8,336 bases of DNA from Candidatus Microgenomates bacterium (GTDB lineage: Bacteria; Patescibacteriota; Dojkabacteria; SC72), in the NCBI GenBank assembly GCA_012797935.1, contig JAAZOC010000101.1, forward strand, positions 1-8,336, given 5' to 3'. A program made the position numbers and the translations under genes. Each line of letters begins with the position of its first letter. Position 1 is the first letter of the stretch. Shown in pieces: positions 1 through 4,757 of this stretch. The notes under the pieces were generated by a model. That model was not told the origin of the DNA and did not search any database. It saw nothing but the letters and a program-made list of their open reading frames with translations.

Positions 1-205
1 ATGCAACTGAAACAGAATAATCTGATTCTTCATCCCCAGTATTAACTACTGTAAGAGATGGAAGATTATATATAACTCCACTTCTAAGCTTCTCGTCAAC
101 AACTATCTTTCCGGTACCAATCCCCACACCTAATCCTGCATATGCAAAAGATGGTAGGAGTAATAACAAGGCAGTAATCACAAAACTAATTGTAATTCTT
201 TTCAT
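1..205 (-). CDS. Secreted protein of unknown function, N-terminal part (cut by left edge)
   Basis: The reading frame starts at the ATG complementary to 203-205 and stays open to base 1, so only about 68 residues are visible. It begins MKRITISFVITALLLLLPSF and ends the signal peptide with AYA, followed by a mature start GLGVGIGTGKIVVDEKL. The basic start, hydrophobic core and AxA end form a classical Sec signal peptide, so the protein is exported. The mature part continues with a valine- and asparagine-rich stretch containing VNTGDEESDY, which suggests a beta-sandwich of the kind seen in DUF916/Fn3-like surface proteins. That likeness is from memory and weak. It lies 14 bp downstream of the 220-735 gene on the same strand with no promoter or terminator between, so the two are probably co-transcribed. 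There is no Shine-Dalgarno; the leader is AT-only. The function is unknown. Confidence 0.8.
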   Translation of the reverse strand, partial: MKRITISFVITALLLLLPSFAYAGLGVGIGTGKIVVDEKLRSGVIYNLPSLTVVNTGDEESDYSVSVA

Positions 206-219
206 ATATTTTTAATTAA

Positions 220-735
220 CTAATCGGGCAAAGCTGCTTGGACAGTTACATTAACACTCTGAGAAGTAAACACAGTTGATGATGTCGGTGTTGTAATTTC
301 CAAATCAAGTGATGCTGTACCACTAGGAGCAACAGATGCCGATAATGTTGTATATGATCCAGAAGACAAAGCAGTATATCCAGTAGGAGGAGTTGAGCAA
401 GAAGAAGCACAGAATTTATGTACATACTGATCAACACCAGCTGATGAACTTAGTGTCCATGATGCACTATCAGTACCTCTTACACTAAACTTTTCATTTA
501 CATTACCATTATTAGTAATAGTTTGAGTATCAGCAGGTGCTAAATTAACAGTAGCTTTTGAAGAATTGATTGGTAAAGTACCATAAGAGATAGTACCATC
601 GGAAACTGTCAAAGAAATATTTTGTACTGTAACTGTAGCAGTTACTTGACCTGAGTCAGCTGCAAAAACTCTTGCAGAGAACAAAACAAAGAAAGGAGCC
701 ATGAGAACCAATGAGACAACTTTGAGTAGCTTCAT
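220..735 (-). CDS. Small secreted beta-rich surface protein
   Basis: This is a 171-residue exported protein. Residues 1-25 form a Sec signal peptide (MKLLKVVSLVLMAPFFVLFS, then a VFA-type cleavage site near 25/26). The mature part is almost entirely Thr/Ser/Val/Asn-rich beta strand, for example VTATVTVQNISLTVSDG at 31-47 and SVNVTVQAA near the C-terminus. It has a single cysteine pair, C109 and C113 (KFCASSC), that could form a small disulfide loop. No anchor, transmembrane segment or LPXTG motif is visible, so it is either released or held by a partner. Similar secreted proteins of this length, with a TNNGNV..F.VRG core (residues 75-87), are known to me from CPR genomes, but no function is established. 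It is the first gene of an operon with the exported product at 1-205 and has the strongest promoter in the window, which suggests abundant expression. The start is the only ATG before the signal peptide; there is no Shine-Dalgarno. Confidence 0.85.
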   Translation of the reverse strand: MKLLKVVSLVLMAPFFVLFSARVFAADSGQVTATVTVQNISLTVSDGTISYGTLPINSSKATVNLAPADTQTITNNGNVNEKFSVRGTDSASWTLSSSAGVDQYVHKFCASSCSTPPTGYTALSSGSYTTLSASVAPSGTASLDLEITTPTSSTVFTSQSVNVTVQAALPD

Positions 736-768
736 CTTTTTTATAATAAAATGTTAAAGAATATATAA

Positions 769-797
769 ATATTACGGTATACAAGAAACCTTGTCAA
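769..797 (-). promoter_or_regulatory. Near-consensus sigma70-type promoter for the 735->1 operon
   Basis: On the minus strand the sequence reads TTGACA (792-797), a 17-bp spacer, then TAATAT (769-774). The -35 is a perfect match and the -10 is one base off TATAAT, with ideal spacing. Transcription should start near 762, giving a leader of about 27 nt before the ATG at 735. Confidence 0.8.
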
Positions 798-806
798 TAG
801 GTTCTT
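783..806. repeat. Imperfect inverted repeat around the -35 box
   Basis: Plus-strand AAGAAACCT (783-791) is mirrored by AGGTTCTT (799-806) with one unpaired A. The 7-nt loop contains most of the TTGACA -35 element of the operon at 735->1. Its position would suit an operator. It could also act as a weak end for flavodoxin transcripts coming from 828, but no U-run follows it, so termination is less likely. Confidence 0.35.
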
Positions 807-827
807 TAGCTCAACAATCCAACATCT

Positions 828-1262
828 TTATATTCTTGAAATTTCTTCTCCCCACTCCTCTGCTCTTTCTAATTCACCTTCAAACAAAGGGCCTTCTTTG
901 TCTTTAACAAAAAAGACCTTAGGATCACATAATTTCTCTCCTCCCTTGTCTATCAACCTTCTCAATATTTTGTTAGAAGCATCACCATGAAAAAATATCT
1001 TCATCCTCGTATCAAAAGATGTAACCTTAATATCCTTCAATTCCTCGCTACCAAAAGAATCAAGCAATTTATTTGTATTCTCACTTGGTCTCCATCCAAG
1101 AATTGGCGAACCAACAACTAAATGGGTAACACCATTTAAATATTCTCTTTTGAATTCTGTAACAGGTATAGCTTTTGAGTCAGTTCCCAATCCAACAGAT
1201 ATCTTCAAAGCAATCTCTTTAGTATTACCATAATTAGAATCATATATTACTAATGCTTTCAT
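828..1262 (-). CDS. Flavodoxin-family protein
   Basis: The 144-residue protein is a short-chain, flavodoxin-like FMN-binding electron carrier acting in the cytoplasm. The N-terminus MKALVIYDSNYGNT matches the first beta strand plus the FMN phosphate loop (residues 7-14, the family's (T/S)xxGxT pattern, here D8-S-N-Y-G-N-T14). Residues 47-60 (HLVVGSPILGWRPS) form the strand and loop normally stacking on the isoalloxazine ring, with W57 a likely ring contact. Residues 80-95 (VTSFDTRM...FFHGDAS) fit the next strand and the 90s loop. The protein has no signal peptide or extra domain. No ferredoxin reductase or other redox partner is in the window, so the electron donor and acceptor are unknown. 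It is transcribed away from the 1355 gene. A poor promoter may exist (TGTAAT near 1293-1298, minus strand). No terminator is evident after the TAA at 828-830. Confidence 0.85.
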   Translation of the reverse strand: MKALVIYDSNYGNTKEIALKISVGLGTDSKAIPVTEFKREYLNGVTHLVVGSPILGWRPSENTNKLLDSFGSEELKDIKVTSFDTRMKIFFHGDASNKILRRLIDKGGEKLCDPKVFFVKDKEGPLFEGELERAEEWGEEISRI

Positions 1263-1337
1263 AATATTTCTTACTCAAATTAATTACATTTAATTATTAC
1301 ACACTCCACTCTGAATATACACAACCATTTACATATT

Positions 1338-1346
1338 TGGTATTAT
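1338..1346 (+). promoter_or_regulatory. Extended -10 promoter, predicted leaderless start of the 1355 gene
   Basis: The sequence TGG-TATTAT is a TGn extended -10 with a one-mismatch -10 hexamer at 1341-1346. It ends 8 nt before the ATG at 1355, so RNA would start within about two bases of that ATG. No -35 is recognisable at the expected distance. The arrangement matches the minus-strand start at 6438 (TGG-TACTAT-N8-ATG). Confidence 0.5.
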
Positions 1347-1354
1347 GATTCTAG

Positions 1355-3469
1355 ATGAAAAACGGTACCAAAATGAAAAAAATACTTCCATACATACTAG
1401 CCCTTGCTTCCTTAATACTCATCCCGTTAATAGTCTCAATAGTTATACAAAATTACAGAACCTCCTATATCTTAAAAGAAAGACCTTTCGATACGGTAGT
1501 AGCAAATGTATCAACTTCCTCTGCCAAAATTCTTACAAAAGCACCTGAGGATGTAAGTTACAGAATATATTACAAAAAAGATACAGATTCTGGGCTTTAC
1601 AAAGAAAGTAACAATATAAATATATTACATGACAATATTTCCGGAAAAGATGTGTATTTTACAGATGTAAATGATCTCGAACCAGATACAAAATACTTGT
1701 TTAAGATAGTAACAAATAGGTATGAATGGCAGAATTTTAGTTTTAAAACAAAAAGCATTTCAGAAGAGATAACTTTACCAAATGTAAAAACGGGTACAGC
1801 AAATCCAAGCACCTTTGTTCTTCTAACATCTGATGAAGAAAACATCATAGTAGATACACAGTATCATGGTACATGGGCGATTGATACACAAAACAAAGAA
1901 TATACAGCAAGAGAATATCTTAACTATTCAACTTCCTCTGAATTACAAACCAGATTACTAAAATTACTTGGAGGTGAAGTATATGCTGATTCATCAACAG
2001 GTGCTAATTGTAAAACCAATATTATTATAGAAGATGTACCTACAAAACCAACAAAAGCAAAAGTAACAGATATAATTGGGAGATGGGTATCTTCATGCCC
2101 ATCAGGTGGATATGCGAATGAGTGCTACGAGGATGTGTATTGCAGAGCAGCTTCTCATGGTGTAAATCCAGCATTCCTATTTTCAATATGGTCTAATGAA
2201 TCTGGTGGAAGTAACTATGCATATTCACCAGCAGTTGAAGATTTTGGTATACATTCTTCAACTATATCTTCTAGAAATTTCGATATTCAAATTACACATT
2301 TCTTAGATGTTCAAGTAAAAAATGGTGGAAATGACTACATTGCAAGCTGTAATAAAAGCCTTGGGTATGATGCTTTAAGTCAATGGGGAGCAAAATTTCT
2401 AAAAGGTAATTGTCAAACTGCAGAGAACTTAGAAGCTGGGAAGAAATACATTACAAGTATAGGGCAAATATATAACTGGTACACAAATGAGACACTTACC
2501 TGGCCATTAAGTGGAGACAATGATATTTACTGTGACTATTCAAAATCATCTACAAATACAACTTACAATTCGTGTTCTTCATCGTCAACACCAACACCTA
2601 CACCAACACCTACACCAACACCTACACCTACACCAACACCTACTCCGACTCCGACTCCAGATACTGATCCAGAGACTACACAACCTGCAGATAATGATGT
2701 AGACGATATGCTAGTATCAGGAGAAAATAGATACTGTACAGATGCTGATGGCTGTCAATGTATCTACAACAACTATCAAACCATCTTACAAGCTAAAAAT
2801 GGATATTACTGTACTCCAGACAAAAAGGTATTGAAAACAGAAAGACTATGTTGCCAATCAACAAAAGGTCTTTCCTTTATGTGGCCATACAATTGTACTG
2901 GGAAGATACTTGCAGATGTAACAGAGAATAATTGCAAAGCTTCAATTGAAGAAATCAAAATTGAAAAAGGTGTGAACTTCATTCAAGCTATAAATATTTT
3001 TGACAAAGGAACATATCCTATTGATACAGCAAAGGGATTAATCCAATATACAGGAAATAAAGTTGTAGCTGTTGGACTTCTTCGAAATGATACATGGAGT
3101 AGTATTGTGAAATATGAGAATGGTCAAATCAATGGTACTGATTTCAATCTAGTACCAGGAGAAACATATCTTGTAATTTCAAACCAAGAAGTAAAAATAC
3201 CAGTTAAAGGCTATGCTTCTTCTGTTACTGTAGATTTAGAAAGTCTCTCCGGTTGGAATTTAGTCCCATCTTCGATGCTTACAAAAACATCTGATTCTTC
3301 GAAAGGAATCTTACAAAACACATCATACAGCTACATATCACAAATGGCTCAGTGGCAAAATACACAAAGTCTTTTTGAATATACAGTTAGGGAGAAAGAT
3401 AACAAAGTATATGGTGAAGATTTAAAAATTTCTGATAATAACGGAGTATTCGTACGAGTATCCAAATAA
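1355..3469 (+). CDS. Membrane-anchored, Cys-rich surface protein with Fn3-like, lysozyme-like and (TP)n regions
   Basis: This 704-residue protein has a single N-terminal hydrophobic segment (about residues 8-32) that anchors it or acts as signal peptide; the rest should be outside the cell. Residues 45-133 look like an Fn3-like beta domain (VNDLEPDTKYLFKIVTNRYEW is a typical Fn3 strand pattern). Residues 260-350 look lysozyme/transglycosylase-like: HGVNPAFLFSIWSNESGGSN has the helix-E-S-G-G arrangement, with E282 the candidate catalytic Glu, followed by EDFGIHSS. A (TP)12 linker spans 412-435. After it comes a Cys-rich patch (461-527) and two related beta repeats (539-620 and 632-704). All 16 cysteines lie beyond the anchor, suggesting disulfides. 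A role in peptidoglycan cleavage or surface display is inferred, not shown. The leaderless-type promoter favours ATG 1355; ATG 1373 (MKKILPY) is an alternative start. A weak hairpin at 3497-3511 may end transcription. Confidence 0.85.
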   Translation: MKNGTKMKKILPYILALASLILIPLIVSIVIQNYRTSYILKERPFDTVVANVSTSSAKILTKAPEDVSYRIYYKKDTDSGLYKESNNINILHDNISGKDVYFTDVNDLEPDTKYLFKIVTNRYEWQNFSFKTKSISEEITLPNVKTGTANPSTFVLLTSDEENIIVDTQYHGTWAIDTQNKEYTAREYLNYSTSSELQTRLLKLLGGEVYADSSTGANCKTNIIIEDVPTKPTKAKVTDIIGRWVSSCPSGGYANECYEDVYCRAASHGVNPAFLFSIWSNESGGSNYAYSPAVEDFGIHSSTISSRNFDIQITHFLDVQVKNGGNDYIASCNKSLGYDALSQWGAKFLKGNCQTAENLEAGKKYITSIGQIYNWYTNETLTWPLSGDNDIYCDYSKSSTNTTYNSCSSSSTPTPTPTPTPTPTPTPTPTPTPTPDTDPETTQPADNDVDDMLVSGENRYCTDADGCQCIYNNYQTILQAKNGYYCTPDKKVLKTERLCCQSTKGLSFMWPYNCTGKILADVTENNCKASIEEIKIEKGVNFIQAINIFDKGTYPIDTAKGLIQYTGNKVVAVGLLRNDTWSSIVKYENGQINGTDFNLVPGETYLVISNQEVKIPVKGYASSVTVDLESLSGWNLVPSSMLTKTSDSSKGILQNTSYSYISQMAQWQNTQSLFEYTVREKDNKVYGEDLKISDNNGVFVRVSK
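2588..2659 (+). repeat. Tandem (Thr-Pro)12 coding repeat
   Basis: Twelve consecutive Thr-Pro codon pairs lie inside the 1355-3469 gene. The first nine are mainly alternating ACACCA and ACACCT, forming a 12-bp DNA period; the last three are ACTCCG, ACTCCG, ACTCCA. The product is a stiff extended linker between the lysozyme-like region and the C-terminal domains. The drift in codons at the 3' end suggests that only the 5' part expanded recently. Confidence 0.95.
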
Positions 3470-3486
3470 CATTTTCTATAACCCTA

Positions 3487-3515
3487 TTGACCATCTTAGC
3501 ACTCGGTGCTATTAT
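3487..3515 (+). promoter_or_regulatory. Promoter of the hsp20 gene
   Basis: TTGACC (3487-3492), a 17-bp spacer and TATTAT (3510-3515) form a near-consensus sigma70-type promoter. A TGc extension sits directly before the -10 (3507-3509). Transcription should begin near 3522, giving a leader of about 27 nt before the ATG at 3549. The CIRCE-like operator covers the spacer, the -10 and the predicted start site. Confidence 0.75.
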
Positions 3516-3522
3516 TTGCTAA
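3496..3522 (+). promoter_or_regulatory. CIRCE-like operator (HrcA binding site) of hsp20
   Basis: The left arm TTAGCACTC (3496-3504) matches the CIRCE consensus arm at 9 of 9 bases. It is followed by exactly 9 bp and then ATTTGCTAA (3514-3522), which matches the right arm GAGTGCTAA at the last 6 of 9 bases. The element overlaps the promoter spacer, -10 and start site of a small heat shock gene, exactly where HrcA would block polymerase. HrcA itself is not in the window. The weak right arm leaves some doubt. Confidence 0.7.
3497..3517 (+). terminator. Weak hairpin, possible terminator of the 1355 gene
   Basis: TAGCAC and GTGCTA form a perfect 6-bp stem with a 3-nt TCG loop (3497-3511), followed by the short interrupted T-run TTATTT. 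It lies 28 bp past the stop codon at 3469. The stem is short and the T-run poor, and it is built from the left CIRCE arm, so it may simply be a by-product of the operator. Confidence 0.25.
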
Positions 3523-3548
3523 CTATCTAAATTATTATTTTTAAAAAT

Positions 3549-4001
3549 ATGAAGATAATAAAAAGAGATGATAACAGAAGATCATATCCTTCTGTATATA
3601 CACCATTCAGATCAGTCCTAGATGATTTCTTTGCCCCTACAATCATGGATGACTTCTTTGTATCTCAACCATCAATTTCTTCCTTGTCTGCAGATATTTG
3701 GGAAGAGAAAGAAAATCTTTTTGTAAAAATGGCATTACCAGGAGTAAAAAAAGAAGACATAAAGATAACTATCAATGAAGATAATATCTCAATAACAGGA
3801 CAAATTAAAAAAGAGGAAGAGGAAAAAGACGATGAAAAGAAATATTACTTTAGAAGCTTAGAAAGTTCATTTGAACAATCATTTAATCTTCCAACAAAAG
3901 TAAACCCTGATTCTGTAGAAGCAGAATTTAAAGACGGGATATTAACCGTTAAACTTCCAAAAGCAGACGAAGTTAAACCAAGGGAAATAGAAATCAAATA
4001 A
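3549..4001 (+). CDS. hsp20: Small heat shock protein, Hsp20/alpha-crystallin family
   Basis: This 150-residue protein is an ATP-independent holdase that binds unfolding proteins in the cytoplasm, usually as large oligomers. The N-terminal arm (1-45) is Phe-rich with a doubled DDFF motif at 25-28 and 34-37. The alpha-crystallin domain runs from about 46 to 140: it opens with ADIWEEKENLFVKMALPGVK and includes ISITGQIKKEEEEKDDEKKYYFRSLE as two separable strand/loop segments. It closes with the family signature AEFKDGILTVKLPK. The short C-terminal tail carries the IxI motif (I147-E-I149) used in oligomer contacts. Length and architecture are normal for the family. The gene stands alone between its own promoter with a CIRCE-like operator and a strong terminator at 4023-4047, so it is a monocistronic, probably HrcA-repressed heat-shock unit. 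There is no Shine-Dalgarno; the leader just before the ATG is A/T only. Confidence 0.95.
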   Translation: MKIIKRDDNRRSYPSVYTPFRSVLDDFFAPTIMDDFFVSQPSISSLSADIWEEKENLFVKMALPGVKKEDIKITINEDNISITGQIKKEEEEKDDEKKYYFRSLESSFEQSFNLPTKVNPDSVEAEFKDGILTVKLPKADEVKPREIEIK

Positions 4002-4022
4002 CTGTCCTGTAAAAAAATAATA

Positions 4023-4047
4023 GGGGGTTTCCTAACCCCCTTTTTTT
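4023..4047 (+). terminator. Rho-independent terminator after hsp20
   Basis: GGGGGTT (4023-4029), loop TCCT, AACCCCC (4034-4040), then seven T. It lies 22 bp after the hsp20 stop codon. An A-rich run just upstream (about 4012-4022) gives a T-rich tract on the opposite strand, so it may also stop leftward transcripts from the CapA gene. Confidence 0.92.
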
Positions 4048-4050
4048 GTA

Positions 4051-4056
4051 TATAAT
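4051..4056 (+). promoter_or_regulatory. -10 box of the 4062 gene, predicted leaderless start
   Basis: A perfect TATAAT ends 5 nt before the ATG at 4062 and begins 3 nt after the T-run of the hsp20 terminator. A -35 would have to lie inside the terminator hairpin, and the bases there (TTTCCT) do not resemble one. A TG lies nearby at 4047-4048, one base off the usual extended -10 position. RNA would begin at or within a base of the ATG. Confidence 0.55.
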
Positions 4057-4061
4057 CGGAC

Positions 4062-4757
4062 ATGTTTCAAGATCCAATAGAACAAAAAGAAAGAAATCCA
4101 TTAATTGAAACTTCACTTCAAATTCTTAATTTTCGACTTTCCACAATAGACCCTGATAACAACGATCCCAAGATACAAGGTTATGAAAGAAAAATAAGAC
4201 GAAGAATACAAATTCTTGAAACAGAAGCACCAGAAGTAGTTCTTCACAACTCTTTAGGTATTTTGAATGAAGCTCTCTTCTATATGGCATGCCAAGAGAA
4301 TCTTCCCTTTGATATCAGGATATCGAATGCGGAAGAAGATTTGAGTGGAACTGATTTTATTCTAGAATCAGAAAAGGAGAAAGGTATAGATGTAACATCA
4401 AACAAAGAGCAATATCCAAAGAAAGTTTCTACAAAAACTACAATCATCCTTTCGGAAATGAGCTATCTTGACGAAATATTAATAAATAACAAAAGAGTTG
4501 ATACAAAAGAATATCTACTTGATGTTTTCAATACCAATATGGAAATCTTGAATAACAGATATCCTGAATATTTAGTACAAAAGAGGGTTAAAAGGAAAGG
4601 GAAAAGATATCTTGTAACACCTGTATTTTCTAAATACAAAGATATTGCAATTCATACTCGAGATAATTCAAAAAGAACAAGAAAAATATTCTTAACAGAA
4701 CAACAATACAACAAAACAATAGATGTAATATCTATGTTAAAGAATTTTACTATCTAG
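4062..4757 (+). CDS. Unrecognised protein, possible PD-(D/E)XK-like fold
   Basis: I do not recognise this 231-residue protein. It has no signal peptide or membrane segment and is highly charged, so it is probably cytoplasmic. Residues 37-80 are helical (KIRRRIQILETEAPEVVLHN and onward). Residues 70-112 give the order seen in PD-(D/E)XK nucleases: a helical Glu (E70), then SGTDF with D98, then a strand GIDVTSNK with D110. However the position of the catalytic Lys is T112, and the nearest Lys is K115. The fold assignment is therefore a guess and activity doubtful. The C-terminal third is basic (KRVKRKGKRY around 173-182; RDNSKRTRKIF), which would suit nucleic acid binding. The start is fixed by the TATAAT 5 nt upstream. 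It overlaps the convergent CapA gene by 8 bp, and no partner genes or methylase lie nearby. Confidence 0.75.
   Translation: MFQDPIEQKERNPLIETSLQILNFRLSTIDPDNNDPKIQGYERKIRRRIQILETEAPEVVLHNSLGILNEALFYMACQENLPFDIRISNAEEDLSGTDFILESEKEKGIDVTSNKEQYPKKVSTKTTIILSEMSYLDEILINNKRVDTKEYLLDVFNTNMEILNNRYPEYLVQKRVKRKGKRYLVTPVFSKYKDIAIHTRDNSKRTRKIFLTEQQYNKTIDVISMLKNFTI

Noticed and set aside
246..437. Leu-rich minus-strand open frame inside the secreted protein gene
   Set aside because: It is a shadow in another frame of a gene with a clear signal peptide and promoter.
2588..2659. Tandem repeat as a CRISPR-like or intergenic array
   Set aside because: The repeat is in frame, encodes Thr-Pro and has no spacers.
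2511..2702. His/Gln/Leu-rich open frame across the TP repeat
   Set aside because: It is the out-of-frame reading of the ACACCA/ACACCT repeat inside a well supported gene.
3497..3511. TAGCAC-TCG-GTGCTA hairpin as the definite terminator of the 1355 gene
   Set aside because: Only a 6-bp stem with a broken T-run; the exact CIRCE arm and its spacing explain the sequence better. Kept only as a low-confidence feature.
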